A DNA stretch of 64,000 nucleotides from Kineosporiaceae bacterium (lineage in GTDB: Bacteria; Actinomycetota; Actinomycetes; Actinomycetales; Kineosporiaceae): positions 26,083 through 90,082 of the forward strand of contig JAEUJN010000035.1 in the NCBI GenBank assembly GCA_016794595.1, in the 5' to 3' direction. Position 1 is the stretch's first letter, and every line of letters begins with the position of its first letter. Positions 1 through 10,063 of the stretch are shown one piece after another. Position numbers and translations under genes: made by a program. The notes under the pieces were generated by a model, which saw only the letters and a program-made list of their open reading frames with translations, made no database searches and had not been told where the DNA came from.

Positions 1-1034
1 AACCGATGCATCGAACGGGTGGGCGGCTTGACGTGGATGTCGAGGATGCGCGCCGGGACGAGGCGCTCGGCGGGCTCGACGAACTCGGGCCGGACCGCGA
101 ACCGGCCACGGAAGGCCGGCAACAGCTTGTAGTCCATCGACGGGTGCACAGAAGGCGCGATGATCTCGTGCAGCTTCTTGGTGGCCGCCGTCGTGAACTG
201 CAGGACCGCCACCTTGCGCGCCCCACGCAGCATCAACGCAGCCTCGAGGCCGAAGGCATCCCGAAGGTGGTCCACGAGCCGAACCCTGCTGCCCTCACTC
301 AGCGCTTCGACACAGATCTCAGCACGCCCCGACCCGCCTCGGGTGCGCTGCTGCAGGCCTGCCGAACGCACCGCGAATGAGGCGTCGTCCTGGTACCAGA
401 TGGCCAGGGCGAGCGGCGTGAGCGCCTTGAGATACTCCCAGGTCAGGTGCTTCTTGCCGTCACCCCAGTAGACGGCCTCACGCAGTTCGGCGAGTTCGGG
501 CAGAGGGGTGAGGTCGAGGTGCACAGCTCCGTTCGGACGCACCGAGCGCGAGGCTGGAATGTTGCCCAGCAGCTCGGCCTTCCAGTCCAGATAGTCAGCC
601 TGGGCCGCTCCGTGACCCATCCGGAAGCGCACCCCGGAGCGACCGCGCCGGTTCGGCGCCAGGTGCCCGTCACCCATGAGACCACCGAGGATCACCTCGA
701 GTTGCTGCCGGCTGAGACGGTGGGTCTCGCTGGTCATCACTCGATCGCCGGTGAGCAGCTCGCCCGCCTCACGCCAGCCACCCGGCGTCCGGACGAGATG
801 GTTCTCGGTGGCAGCGAACTGCGCCTTCCCGTTCCCACCGGATCGGGCAACGGTGAACCGCAGGAAACGCTCGGCTGGACCGTTGTCGAACCAGTTGGTC
901 ACGCGACCCGGCACGATGGCGTCCTTGACCGGGTCGTAGGTGAGCACCTCGACGTCCAGTTTCTGGTTGACGATCGTTCCGATTCTTTCCTGTGAACCGT
1001 CGGCCAGGGTGACCCGGGTGTTGTAGGAGAAGCA
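1..1034 (-). mobile_element. RecA intein with LAGLIDADG homing endonuclease (last residues outside window)
   Basis: The intein begins with Cys1 (codon 1034-1032) directly after MFG of RecA and shows about 344 residues. Block A is [19 protein letters not shown]. Block B contains T76-E-N-H79 ([15 protein letters not shown]). The endonuclease has two dodecapeptide motifs, LGGLMGDG at 116-123 and LAIWYQDDA at 210-218, and both catalytic Asp (122 and 217) are present. The visible end [19 protein letters not shown] is block-F-like, so only about 20 residues, including the terminal HN, should be missing. Insertion site and sequence resemble, from memory, the M. leprae RecA intein (365 aa, after residue 205). 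The intein has to excise itself from the precursor, and the endonuclease would promote homing into intein-less recA alleles. Confidence 0.95.
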
Positions 1035-1649
1035 CCCGAACATCACCCCGATCTTCTCGCGCAGCTGGTTGATGAAGATCGCGGTGGTGCCGGTGTTGCT
1101 CAGGGCACCGGTGATCTTGCGCAGGGCCTGGGACATCAGGCGTGCCTGCAGGCCGACATGGCTGTCCCCCATCTCGCCCTCGATCTCCGCCCGCGGCACG
1201 AGGGCCGCCACCGAGTCGATGACGATGACGTCCAGCGCGCCGGAGCGGATCAGCATGTCCGCGATCTCGAGCGCCTGCTCGCCCGTGTCCGGCTGGGAGA
1301 CCAGCAGGGCGTCGGTGTCGACGCCCAGTTTCTTGGCGTACTCGGGATCGAGGGCGTGCTCGGCGTCGATGAAGGCGGCGATTCCCCCGGCCCGCTGGGC
1401 ATTCGCGACGGCGTGCAGGGCCACCGTGGTCTTACCGGAGGACTCCGGGCCGTAGATCTCGATCACCCGTCCCCGGGGGAGACCACCGATCCCCAGGGCG
1501 ACATCCAGGGCGATCGATCCGGTCGGGATCACCTCGATGGGTGGGCGGGAATCCTCCCCCAGTCGCATGACGGAGCCCTTGCCGAACTGGCGGTCGATCT
1601 GGGCGAGGGCGGTCTCGAGTGCCTTCTCACGGTCTGCTGGGGCTGGCAT
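1..1649 (-). CDS. recA: RecA recombinase precursor, N-terminal part, interrupted by an intein (runs off the left edge)
   Basis: RecA forms ATP-dependent filaments on single-stranded DNA, drives strand exchange and triggers LexA self-cleavage. Reading leftwards from ATG at 1649 (SD GGTGGAG just upstream), the frame encodes [20 protein letters not shown], the Walker [10 protein letters not shown] at about residues 66-74, the Walker B region [12 protein letters not shown] and REKIGVMFG, all typical of actinobacterial RecA. After extein residue 205 (codon 1037-1035) the RecA sequence stops. It is replaced in frame by an intein that continues to position 1, so RecA activity requires protein splicing. 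The C-extein, normally starting SPETTTGG, and any recX lie outside the window. I translated this frame base by base and found no stop. Confidence 0.97.
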   Translation of the reverse strand, partial: MPAPADREKALETALAQIDRQFGKGSVMRLGEDSRPPIEVIPTGSIALDVALGIGGLPRGRVIEIYGPESSGKTTVALHAVANAQRAGGIAAFIDAEHALDPEYAKKLGVDTDALLVSQPDTGEQALEIADMLIRSGALDVIVIDSVAALVPRAEIEGEMGDSHVGLQARLMSQALRKITGALSNTGTTAIFINQLREKIGVMFGCFSYNTRVTLADGSQERIGTIVNQKLDVEVLTYDPVKDAIVPGRVTNWFDNGPAERFLRFTVARSGGNGKAQFAATENHLVRTPGGWREAGELLTGDRVMTSETHRLSRQQLEVILGGLMGDGHLAPNRRGRSGVRFRMGHGAAQADYLDWKAELLGNIPASRSVRPNGAVHLDLTPLPELAELREAVYWGDGKKHLTWEYLKALTPLALAIWYQDDASFAVRSAGLQQRTRGGSGRAEICVEALSEGSRVRLVDHLRDAFGLEAALMLRGARKVAVLQFTTAATKKLHEIIAPSVHPSMDYKLLPAFRGRFAVRPEFVEPAERLVPARILDIHVKPPTRSMHR

Positions 1650-1793
1650 GTCTCCACCTCGGTCTCGGGGTGCTCGATCGCGAGCAGGTCTCGGTCTGAC
1701 GGTCGCCGTGGACGCTAGGGGGTGCCACCGACAACTCCGGCGCCGGACGACGTCCCCTGGGGACAGTGGGACGAGAACCGCGCGTTGTGGACG

Positions 1794-1817
1794 ACACTAT
1801 CCCGAACAGGTGTTCGA
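1794..1817 (-). promoter_or_regulatory. LexA/SOS box with overlapping -10-like element upstream of recA
   Basis: The palindrome CGAAC-AGGT-GTTCG at 1803-1816 matches the actinobacterial and Bacillus-type LexA box (CGAAC-N4-GTTCG) exactly. On the minus strand it is followed by TAGTGT (1799-1794), a plausible -10 hexamer, so bound LexA would block the recA promoter. The box lies about 155-170 nt before the recA ATG and just past the 3' end of DUF3046. No convincing -35 hexamer was seen. Confidence 0.8.
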
Positions 1818-1835
1818 CGCGGGCGACACGCCGGA

Positions 1836-2069
1836 TCACCGGCGCCGCCGCCGCGCCGCCGGTTCCTCACGCCCCCAGCGGCGGTCCTCGGGCACCTCCA
1901 GCTCGACGCACAACGCCAACCACACCGATCGCGGATCCTCCCCCCCGCCCAGGGCCTGCTCGGCGGTGCGGTGCCCCAGGGCACCCACGACGTGATCCCG
2001 GACGAGGGTTCGGCCATGGGCGACCCCGAACTCCTCGTCCACCAGCCGCCAGAACTCACTCATCCGCAC
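1836..2069 (-). CDS. DUF3046 family protein
   Basis: A 77-aa protein starting [15 protein letters not shown], with [17 protein letters not shown] and a [16 protein letters not shown] segment. This matches the short DUF3046 family, which is characteristically encoded just upstream of recA in actinobacteria. The function is unknown. It is probably cytoplasmic, with no signal peptide or membrane segment, and ends in a basic tail (ARRRRR). It is in the same orientation as recA, but the LexA box lies between the two, so recA has its own promoter. The position next to recA supports the family call. Confidence 0.85.
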   Translation of the reverse strand: MRMSEFWRLVDEEFGVAHGRTLVRDHVVGALGHRTAEQALGGGEDPRSVWLALCVELEVPEDRRWGREEPAARRRRR

Positions 2070-2152
2070 CCGGCGAGCATCTCATCGACCCGGCTCCGGC
2101 CTCCTCAGCGGTGTCTCTCAAGTGCGTGGCCCAGGGAGCCGAGAACCTCCTC

Positions 2153-3829
2153 ATGAGCACATCTCCTCGTCGCGGTGGGCTGGCGTACCGCACCCTCGCG
2201 GGCATCTGTGTCGGCGTTCTGGCCCTGCTCGGCGTGCTGGTGGCCACGACCCTCGTCGGCATGTTGCGGGCGCTCGACGCCGAGGACCGCGCCATGACCA
2301 CGGCGAGCGAGCTGTCCCAGCTCGGTGCCGAGCTGGGCGCTGCCTCGGACCTGCTCACCGGCGAGGCCCGGGCCTACTCGGTGACCGGGGACCGGGCCCA
2401 CCTGGACGCCTACTGGGCAGAGATCACCACGACCAAGACCCGTGATCGGGTGCTCGCCCGGATGAAGGAGCTCGGCGTCCCGCCGGAACTGCTCGACCTG
2501 CTGGCCGAGGCCAAGGCCAAGTCGGATGCCCTGGTCACCACCGAGACCCGGTCCCAGCGGCTGATGCTCGAGGCAACCGGGGTGGATCGGGCGGACATGC
2601 CAGGCCCGGTCGCCGACTTCACGCTGTCAGCCGAGGACGGCGCGCTGTCCACGTCGGCCAAGAAGGCCACCTCGGCCCGGATCATGTTCGACGCGCAGTA
2701 CACCGCCGACAAGGCACTGATCATGGAGCCGGTCGGCCGGTTCCAGACCCAGCTGGACGAGCAATCGGCCGACTCCGTCGCCCGGGCCGACGAACAGCTC
2801 GATGCCACCGTCACGAGGATGATCATCCTCATCGTGCTGCTCGGCCTCGGCGTCGCCGGCACGTTGTGGGCCGACTACGCCCTCGTCGGACGTCCTGGCA
2901 CCCGATACATGCGGGCCCTGGCCTCGCGCAACCAGAACGATCTCTCGTTCCAACTCTCGGCGGAGGGCGTCCGCGAGATGCGCCAACTGGCCACTGCGTT
3001 CAACTCCCAGTTCGCTCAGGTGGCCACCCTCGTCCACCGGCTGGACGGCGAGGCTGCCCATGTCGCCGAGTCGGCCGGCCGGCTGGACGGGATCGGCCGC
3101 GAGGTGATGAGCCGGACGTCCCAGGCCCTGGACCGCGCCAGCGAGGCCTCCGCAGCCTCCGCGGAGGTGGCCGAGAACGTCGGTGCCGGGGCCGCGGGAG
3201 TGGACGAGATGACGGCGTCCATCGCCGAGATCTCCAAGAGCGCAGCGGCGGCGGCGAACGTCGCCGGAACCGCCGTCCAGGTCACCGAGCGCACCCACCA
3301 GACGGTCGGCCGCCTCGGTGGCAGCACGGCAGAGATCGGCAACGTGGTCCAGCTGATCAACTCGATCGCCGAACAGACCAACTTGTTGGCGCTGAACGCC
3401 ACCATCGAGGCCGCCCGCGCGGGCGAGGCGGGCAAGGGATTCGCCGTGGTGGCCACGGAGGTCAAGGAGCTCGCCCAGGGCACCGCGCGGGCAACGGCCG
3501 GCATCACCGCGCGGATGGAGGCGATCGAGACCGACGTCGCGGCCGTGACCACGGCCATGGAGGAGATCGGGTCGATCATCGCCCAGATCCACGACGCGCA
3601 GAACACCATCGCCTCGGCCGTCGAGGAGCAGACCGCCACCACGCACGAGATCAACCGCAGCCTGTCCGAGGCGGCGGCCGCAGCTCAGCGCATCACCCAC
3701 ACCGCCTCCGGTGCGGTCGAGGCCGCGGAGCAGGCACGAGCCTCCGCCGCCGACTCCGTCCCGGCGACCGGCGAGATGCTGCAGGTCGCCCAGGCACTGA
3801 ACGGCCTCGTCGCCCAGTTCCGGGACTGA
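2153..3829 (+). CDS. methyl-accepting chemotaxis protein
   Basis: A transmembrane chemoreceptor of about 558 aa that signals through CheW/CheA to the flagellar motor. The chosen ATG at 2153 puts a basic stretch (TSPRRGG) before TM1 (about 14-36); the open frame upstream lacks such features. An extracytoplasmic helical sensor region (about 40-220) precedes TM2 (about 223-245, [14 protein letters not shown]). A HAMP-like linker and a long coiled coil follow. The conserved hairpin tip [20 protein letters not shown] lies near residues 404-423. No C-terminal methylesterase-docking pentapeptide is seen and no che genes are nearby, so the receptor is an orphan. The ligand is unknown. Confidence 0.93.
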   Translation: MSTSPRRGGLAYRTLAGICVGVLALLGVLVATTLVGMLRALDAEDRAMTTASELSQLGAELGAASDLLTGEARAYSVTGDRAHLDAYWAEITTTKTRDRVLARMKELGVPPELLDLLAEAKAKSDALVTTETRSQRLMLEATGVDRADMPGPVADFTLSAEDGALSTSAKKATSARIMFDAQYTADKALIMEPVGRFQTQLDEQSADSVARADEQLDATVTRMIILIVLLGLGVAGTLWADYALVGRPGTRYMRALASRNQNDLSFQLSAEGVREMRQLATAFNSQFAQVATLVHRLDGEAAHVAESAGRLDGIGREVMSRTSQALDRASEASAASAEVAENVGAGAAGVDEMTASIAEISKSAAAAANVAGTAVQVTERTHQTVGRLGGSTAEIGNVVQLINSIAEQTNLLALNATIEAARAGEAGKGFAVVATEVKELAQGTARATAGITARMEAIETDVAAVTTAMEEIGSIIAQIHDAQNTIASAVEEQTATTHEINRSLSEAAAAAQRITHTASGAVEAAEQARASAADSVPATGEMLQVAQALNGLVAQFRD

Positions 3830-3940
3830 GCCGCGGCACGCCTGCAGTCGCCGGCGGTCATCGGCAAGGGGGCCGAGCCGGCGGGCAGGAGGCGGGTAGA
3901 GGGCCAGAGGGCACTGGAGGGCTCATCTGTCGGTGGTGGA

Positions 3941-6900
3941 GTGCAGGATGAGACCGTGCTCGATCGGTTCTCACCCGCGGCCCGGGACTGGTTCACCGGG
4001 TCGTTCAGCGCACCCACTGCGGCGCAACTGGGGGCCTGGACTGCGATCAGCGCCGGCGAACACGCCCTGGTCGTGGCCCCCACCGGGTCCGGCAAGACCC
4101 TGGCAGCATTCCTGTGGGCACTGGACGAGCTCGCGCGATCCCCCGTGCCCGAGTCGGTCGCCCATCGCTGCCGGGTGCTGTACATCTCCCCCCTGAAGGC
4201 GCTGGCGGTGGACGTCGAGCGCAACCTCCGTGCGCCGCTGACCGGCTTGCGCCAGGCGGCCACGCGACTCGGGCTGCCGGTGCCCGACGTCCGGGTCGCC
4301 GTCCGATCCGGGGACACCCCGGCCGAGGAGCGCCGATCCTTCACGCGGACCCCGCCGGACATCCTGATCACCACCCCGGAGTCGCTGTTCCTGCTGCTGA
4401 CCTCGCGGGCCCGAGACGCCCTGGCCGGCGTGTCGACCGTGATCGTGGACGAGGTCCATGCCCTGGCCGGTTCGAAGCGCGGCGCCCATCTGGCCCTCAC
4501 GCTCGAACGGCTGGACGCCCTGCTCGAGGCACCGGCGCAGCGGGTGGGGCTGTCTGCCACGGTGCGCCCGGTCGAGGACGTCGCCCGCTGGCTCGGCGGA
4601 TCGGGCACCCGGCCGGTGGCGATCGTCCAGCCGCCTGCGGACAAGGTCTTCGAGCTGTCCGTGGTGGTCCCGGTGCCGGACATGGGCGACCTCGACGCTC
4701 TCGGCCCCCCCGGAACACCGGCCCAGGGCCGCGCCTCCGAGCCGTCGCTCGACCTCAGCGGCCCTGCCGCGGGTGAGCCACGCCGTCCCTCGATCTGGCC
4801 GCACGTCGAGGAGCGGGTGGTCGACCTGGTGACCGATCATCGCTCGACGCTCGTGTTCGCCAACTCCCGACGGCTGGCCGAGCGGCTGACGGCGCGGCTC
4901 AACGAGGTGTGGACCGAACGGACGACCGGCGAGCCGGTCGGGCCCACGGGGTCCCCGGCCGAGGTGATGGCCCAGTCCGGGGCAGCCTCCGGAGTCCCAC
5001 CCGTGCTCGCCCGAGCCCACCACGGATCGGTCAGCAAGGAGCAGCGGGCGATCATCGAGGGGGAACTCAAGGCCGGGCGACTCCCCGCCGTGGTGGCCAC
5101 CTCCAGCCTCGAGCTGGGGATCGACATGGGTGCGGTCGACCTGGTCGTGCAGGTGGAGTCCCCGCCCAGCGTGGCGAGCGGGCTGCAGCGGGTCGGACGG
5201 GCCGGTCACCAGGTGGGGGCCGTCTCCCGCGGGGTGCTGTTCCCCAAGTACCGCAGCGATCTGGTGCAGACCGCGGTCGTGGTCGAACGGATGCGGCAGG
5301 GGGCCATCGAAGCGCTGCGGGTGCCGGCCAATCCCCTCGATGTGCTCGCCCAGCAGGTCGTGGCGATGGTCGCGATGGACGACTGGTCGGTGGACGAACT
5401 GGAGTCCCTGATCCGCCGAGCCGCACCGTTCGCCACCGTGACCCGAGCGGTCCTGGAGGCGGTGCTCGACATGTTGTCCGGGCGCTATCCCAGCGACGAG
5501 TTCGCCGAGCTACGGCCCCGCATCGTCTGGGATCGGCTGACCGGCTCCCTGACCGGGCGGCCCGGCGCCCAGCGACTCGCCGTCACCAGCGGTGGGACGA
5601 TCCCCGATCGGGGCCTGTTCGGGGTGTTCCTGGCGAGCAGCTCCGCGGCGACGAGCGGCGATCGCGGCGGCCGGAGGGTCGGCGAGCTGGACGAGGAGAT
5701 GGTCTACGAGTCGCGGGTGGGTGACGTGTTCACCCTCGGCTCGACCTCCTGGCGGATCGAGGACATCACCCACGATCGGGTCTTGGTGACCCCCGCACCC
5801 GGCCAACCCGGACGGCTGCCGTTCTGGCACGGGGACGCCCAGGGGCGTCCGGCGGAGTTGGGTCGGGCCGTCGGGGCGTTCGTCCGGGAGCTGACCGCGC
5901 TGGACGACGCCCGCGCCCGAGACCGGGCCTCAGCGGCCGGCCTGGACTCCTGGGCGACCGACAACCTGCTGGCCTACCTGCGTGAACAGAAGTCGGCCAC
6001 CGGCCACGTACCGGACGACCGCACGATCGTGGTCGAACGGTTCCGCGACGAACTGGGCGACTGGCGGGTCGTGGTGCACTCGCCGTTCGGCGCCCAGGTA
6101 CACGCCCCCTGGGCGCTGGCAGTGGCCGCCCGGATGCGGGAGCGGTTCGGGGTGGACGTGCAGGCCATGCCCGCCGACGACGGCATCGTGCTGCGGTTGC
6201 CGGACGTGGAGTCCGAGAGCCTGTCGAGCGGGGGCTCCGGGGAGATCGCCGACCTGGTGACGATCGATCCCGGCGACGTCGAGTCGCTGGTGACCGACAT
6301 GCTCGGGGGCTCGGCCCTGTTCGCCGCCCGGTTCCGCGAGTGCGCCGCGCGCGCCCTGCTGCTGCCCCGCCGGCGTCCGGACCGCCGGCAACCCCTCTGG
6401 CAGCAACGCCAACGGGCCGCCCAGTTGCTGGAGGTGGCCGCGCGCTACGGCAGCTTCCCGATCGTGCTGGAGACGGTCCGCGAGTGCCTGCAGGACGTCT
6501 TCGACGTCCCGGGGCTGGTGAACCTGATGCGCGATCTGGCGGCCAGGTCCGTCCGCATCATCGAGGTCACCTCCACCGAGCCCTCCCCGTTCGCGCGCAG
6601 CCTGATGTTCGGCTACGTCGCCCAGTTCCTGTACGAGGGCGACTCCCCCCTGGCCGAGCGCCGCGCGGCCGCTCTGGCACTGGATCCGGCCCTGCTCTCC
6701 GAACTCCTGGGGCGCGGTGAGGGAACCTCCCTGCGAGACCTGCTCGACCCCGCGGCGGTGGAACGCACCGAGGCGGAACTTCAGCGCCTGGCAGCCGGGC
6801 GACGGCTGGTCGGGGCCGAGGGCGTGGCGGACCTGGTCCGGGTACTGGGGCCGTTGACCCTGGAGGAGCTGGCGGCCCGCACCCTGATCGAGCGGCGCAG

Positions 6901-8794
6901 CGAGGACGACCTCGCCGGGCCGGACGACGTCCAGGAGTCGCTGTCGGCTGTCCCCCCTGTCGATCCGGTCGTGCTCCGAGGGTGGCTGGACGGGCTGGAA
7001 GCGGCTCGCCGGGTGATCCGGGTGCGGATCGCCGGTGAGGACCGCTGGGCTGCGGTCGAGGACGCGGGCCGGCTGCGCGATGCCCTGGGAACCCCGCTGC
7101 CGGTGGGGGTGGCCGAGGTGTTCACCGAACCGGTGAGCGACCCCCTCGGTGACCTGGTGGCTCGCCATGCCCGCACCCACGGCCCGTTCACCGCGACCGC
7201 CCTGGCTCAACGGCTCGGTCTCGGGGTGGCCGTCGTGCTGGAGGCCCTGCGCCGGCTGGTGGCTGCCGGGCGCCTCGTCGAGGGCGAGTTGCGACCGATC
7301 GAGTGCGGCGGTGGTAGCGGCACCGACTACTGCGACCGCGAGGTGTTGCGTACCCTGCGACGGCGCTCGGTGGCTGCCCTTCGGGCCGAGGTGGAGCCGG
7401 TCGCGGCGGTGGATCTGGCCAGATTCCTGCCCGCCTGGCAGGGCATCACCGGTCAGGGCCCGGCCGCCCGAGCCGAGCCGGGCCCTGTCCGGGCTGAGAA
7501 CCGCCACCCCCGCCCGGCTGCCGCACTCCGTGGGGTCGAGGGTGTCCTGCGCGTGGTCGAACAACTCGCCGGGGCGCTTCTTCCCGCGAGCGCGCTGGAG
7601 ACGCTCGTGCTGCCGGGCCGGGTCGCCGGGTACTCCCCCGGCCTCGTGGAAGAGCTGCTCTCCGCGGGGGAGGTGGTGTGGTCCGGACACGGTGCGCTAC
7701 CCGGGGAAGATGGGTGGATCAGCCTGCACCCGACCGACATCGCCCCGCTCACCCTGGCCCCGGTGGACCCGTTGTTCGCCCCGGGGGACGTGGGCTCCGC
7801 CGTCCTGGAGGTCCTCGGCGGCGGTGGGGCCTTCTTCTTCCGGGCCCTGTCGGACGCCGTGGGCGGTCCGGACGACGCCGCGCTGGCCGAGGCCCTGTGG
7901 GAGCTGACCTGGGCAGGGCTGATCACCAACGACAGCCTGGCCGCTTTGCGCACGCGCATGTCCGGCGGGCGCACGGCACACCGCTCCCGGCGGGCCACGC
8001 CTCGAGGCCGCTACGGCGGGCGTCACGCCGGGCTGCGGGCCGCTCAAGCCGCCCGGGCGGCGGCCGGAGGGCTGCCCGCCCGCCCCGGCATGCCCAGCCG
8101 GTCCGGCCCCCCGACAGCCACCGGGCGCTGGTCACTACTGCCCGAGCGGGAGGGCGATCCCACGATCCGTGCCCATGCCCAGGCGGAGGTGTTGCTGGAG
8201 CGGCACGGGGTGCTCACCCGGGGCGCCGTGCTCGCCGAGGGTGTGGCCGGGGCGTTCGCGGGGGTGTACCGGGTGCTGTCGGCGTTCGAGGACGCCGGCC
8301 GGGTGCGGCGGGGGTACTTCGTCGAGGGACTCGGCGCGGCCCAGTTCGCCGGGACGGGCGCCGTCGACCGGCTCCGCGCCTCCGCCCGCCCGGTCGGCGA
8401 CGACCCCGACAGCGCTCGGCGCACCATCGTGCTGGCGGCAGCCGACCCGGCCAACCCGTACGGGGCCGCCCTCGCCTGGCCCGCCCGGCCGGAGGATTCC
8501 GGGGGGCACAAGCCGGGACGCAAGGCGGGAGCCGTCGTCGTCCTGGTGGACGGCGCTCTGGTGCTCTACGTCGAACGCGGAGGGCGTTCCCTGCTGTCAT
8601 GGTCGGTGGACCCGGCCGAGCTGCAGCCCGCAGCGGATGCGCTGGCGCTCGCCGTTCGGGACGGCGCTCTGGGCAAGTTGACCGTCGAGCGCGCGGACGG
8701 CGAGGACGTCCTGGGCACCGATCAGCCCGTGACCCGTGCGCTGGCCGAGGCAGGCTTCCGCGCCACCCCCCGCGGGTTGCGCATGCGGGCGTGA
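3941..8794 (+). CDS. lhr: long Lhr-type ATP-dependent helicase
   Basis: A 1617-aa superfamily-2 helicase, the length expected for the long Lhr proteins, which translocate 3'-5' on single-stranded DNA and unwind DNA or RNA:DNA hybrids in repair. The GTG start at 3941 follows a GGTGGA stretch. The Walker A motif APTGSGKT is at 46-53, the DEVH box at 170-173 and the motif III region GLSATVRPVEDVARWL after it. Motif VI QRVGRAGHQ lies in the second RecA-like domain, and a long Lhr core and C-terminal domain follow. The nei-type glycosylase starts 50 bp downstream on the same strand, a pairing also known in mycobacteria, which suggests a shared repair role. The sequence appears intact. Confidence 0.95.
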   Translation: MQDETVLDRFSPAARDWFTGSFSAPTAAQLGAWTAISAGEHALVVAPTGSGKTLAAFLWALDELARSPVPESVAHRCRVLYISPLKALAVDVERNLRAPLTGLRQAATRLGLPVPDVRVAVRSGDTPAEERRSFTRTPPDILITTPESLFLLLTSRARDALAGVSTVIVDEVHALAGSKRGAHLALTLERLDALLEAPAQRVGLSATVRPVEDVARWLGGSGTRPVAIVQPPADKVFELSVVVPVPDMGDLDALGPPGTPAQGRASEPSLDLSGPAAGEPRRPSIWPHVEERVVDLVTDHRSTLVFANSRRLAERLTARLNEVWTERTTGEPVGPTGSPAEVMAQSGAASGVPPVLARAHHGSVSKEQRAIIEGELKAGRLPAVVATSSLELGIDMGAVDLVVQVESPPSVASGLQRVGRAGHQVGAVSRGVLFPKYRSDLVQTAVVVERMRQGAIEALRVPANPLDVLAQQVVAMVAMDDWSVDELESLIRRAAPFATVTRAVLEAVLDMLSGRYPSDEFAELRPRIVWDRLTGSLTGRPGAQRLAVTSGGTIPDRGLFGVFLASSSAATSGDRGGRRVGELDEEMVYESRVGDVFTLGSTSWRIEDITHDRVLVTPAPGQPGRLPFWHGDAQGRPAELGRAVGAFVRELTALDDARARDRASAAGLDSWATDNLLAYLREQKSATGHVPDDRTIVVERFRDELGDWRVVVHSPFGAQVHAPWALAVAARMRERFGVDVQAMPADDGIVLRLPDVESESLSSGGSGEIADLVTIDPGDVESLVTDMLGGSALFAARFRECAARALLLPRRRPDRRQPLWQQRQRAAQLLEVAARYGSFPIVLETVRECLQDVFDVPGLVNLMRDLAARSVRIIEVTSTEPSPFARSLMFGYVAQFLYEGDSPLAERRAAALALDPALLSELLGRGEGTSLRDLLDPAAVERTEAELQRLAAGRRLVGAEGVADLVRVLGPLTLEELAARTLIERRSEDDLAGPDDVQESLSAVPPVDPVVLRGWLDGLEAARRVIRVRIAGEDRWAAVEDAGRLRDALGTPLPVGVAEVFTEPVSDPLGDLVARHARTHGPFTATALAQRLGLGVAVVLEALRRLVAAGRLVEGELRPIECGGGSGTDYCDREVLRTLRRRSVAALRAEVEPVAAVDLARFLPAWQGITGQGPAARAEPGPVRAENRHPRPAAALRGVEGVLRVVEQLAGALLPASALETLVLPGRVAGYSPGLVEELLSAGEVVWSGHGALPGEDGWISLHPTDIAPLTLAPVDPLFAPGDVGSAVLEVLGGGGAFFFRALSDAVGGPDDAALAEALWELTWAGLITNDSLAALRTRMSGGRTAHRSRRATPRGRYGGRHAGLRAAQAARAAAGGLPARPGMPSRSGPPTATGRWSLLPEREGDPTIRAHAQAEVLLERHGVLTRGAVLAEGVAGAFAGVYRVLSAFEDAGRVRRGYFVEGLGAAQFAGTGAVDRLRASARPVGDDPDSARRTIVLAAADPANPYGAALAWPARPEDSGGHKPGRKAGAVVVLVDGALVLYVERGGRSLLSWSVDPAELQPAADALALAVRDGALGKLTVERADGEDVLGTDQPVTRALAEAGFRATPRGLRMRA

Positions 8795-8844
8795 GGCCAG
8801 GATGAGGCCGATGGGGCGAACAGGGCACGCGGTGAGGACCCGAG

Positions 8845-9726
8845 ATGCCCGAGGGTGACGTGGTCTGGCGGACTGCCACCCGCCTGAACTCCGCGCTCGC
8901 CGGCCACGAGGTGACCGTGTGGGACCTGCGCTGGCCGAGCCTGGCCACCACCGACCTGCGCGGGAGCACGGTGATCGAGGTGGTCAGCGCCGGCAAGCAC
9001 CTCCTCTGCCGCCTCCTGCGCGAGGACCAGCGGTTCACCCTGCACAGCCACCTGCGGATGGAGGGGTCCTGGCACGTGCGGCCCAGCGCCGAGTCCGCGA
9101 CCGGGGGCCCGAGGGCCGGCTCTCACGGACGGCAGCTCCGGGAGGCCGACATTCGCGCCGTGGTCGCCACCAGGGCCTGGACGACGATCGGGTACCGCCT
9201 GGGCATGCTCGACCTGGTGACCACGGACGCCGAACACCGGCTGATCGGCCATCTCGGGCCTGACGTTCTCGGGGCGGGGTGGGATCAGGAAGCGGTGCTC
9301 ACCACCCTGGCCGCCCACCCCGACCGGGCGATCGGTGAGCTGCTGCTCGACCAACGGGTGCTGGCCGGCGTGGGGACCTTCTACATGAGCGAGGCGCTCT
9401 TCCTGCGCGGTCTCAGCCCGTGGACTCCCGCGGGCTCGCTGGGCGCCTCGGACCTGGTGGGCCTGGTCGAACTGGTCCACCGGCTGCTCTCGGCCAACCG
9501 CGACCGCGCAGTCCAGATCACCACCGGGGACGCCCGGCGGGGCCGAACCAACTACGTCCATGCCCGTGCGGGCCGACCGTGTCGCCGGTGTGGGGAGCCG
9601 CTACGGGTCGAAATGATCGGCGAGGCTCCCCGGGAGCGCACCGCGTTCTTCTGCCCACGGTGCCAACCCGGACCCACCCCCGCAGTGTCGCCCGGTCGAT
9701 CCGGCAGGGCGCTCAGGCGGCGCTGA
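8845..9726 (+). CDS. nei: Fpg/Nei-family DNA glycosylase/AP lyase (endonuclease VIII-like)
   Basis: A 293-aa base-excision repair enzyme that removes oxidised bases and nicks the abasic site. The N-terminus MPEGD supplies the catalytic Pro2 (Schiff base) and Glu3, and SAGKHLL supplies the conserved Lys near residue 51. The helix-two-turn-helix region [20 protein letters not shown] is present. The C-terminal zinc finger is of CxxC...CxxC type (CRRCG ... FFCPRCQ). It lies 50 bp downstream of lhr on the same strand, resembling the mycobacterial lhr-nei2 pair. Its last 14 bp overlap the convergent clgR-like gene. Confidence 0.93.
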   Translation: MPEGDVVWRTATRLNSALAGHEVTVWDLRWPSLATTDLRGSTVIEVVSAGKHLLCRLLREDQRFTLHSHLRMEGSWHVRPSAESATGGPRAGSHGRQLREADIRAVVATRAWTTIGYRLGMLDLVTTDAEHRLIGHLGPDVLGAGWDQEAVLTTLAAHPDRAIGELLLDQRVLAGVGTFYMSEALFLRGLSPWTPAGSLGASDLVGLVELVHRLLSANRDRAVQITTGDARRGRTNYVHARAGRPCRRCGEPLRVEMIGEAPRERTAFFCPRCQPGPTPAVSPGRSGRALRRR

Positions 9727-10063
9727 GCTGGCCCGTCGGCCGGATGTCGCGGCCGAGGTCGTCGGGCACGGTGTCCGGCACGCGCACGTCGTTGACCGCG
9801 AGTTCGCCGCTCAGCCGGTCGGTCAACCCCTCCGCCAGGGCCACCCGCTGGCTAACCCGGTGCAAAACCGAGGACAGGGGGACGTCGAGCGCGCCACAGA
9901 TGGAGGCCAGCAGCTCACTGGAGGCCTCCTTCTGCCCACGCTCCACCTCGCTGAGGTACCCGAGGGAGACCCGGGCGACCGAGGAGACCTCACGCAGCGT
10001 GCGCCCCTGCTCGCGACGGGCGTCCCGGAGGACGTCGCCGATCTCCTGCCGCAACAGCACCAC
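9713..10063 (-). CDS. clgR: ClgR-like XRE-family transcriptional regulator
   Basis: A 116-aa helix-turn-helix regulator. From GTG 10063 it reads [20 protein letters not shown], then [20 protein letters not shown], then a [20 protein letters not shown] segment. This is closely similar to actinobacterial ClgR, which activates clp protease genes and other proteostasis functions under stress. The start is fixed by a GAGGAGG Shine-Dalgarno about 7 nt upstream; the longer open frame to 10336 lacks family similarity. The position between the pgsA region and recA is the usual one for clgR. Its 3' end overlaps convergent nei by 14 bp. Confidence 0.88.
   Translation of the reverse strand: MVLLRQEIGDVLRDARREQGRTLREVSSVARVSLGYLSEVERGQKEASSELLASICGALDVPLSSVLHRVSQRVALAEGLTDRLSGELAVNDVRVPDTVPDDLGRDIRPTGQLSAA

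Noticed and set aside
1..1035. Short ORFs on both strands across the first kilobase
   Set aside because: They are out of frame with the continuous recA-intein reading frame, which has clear family motifs throughout.
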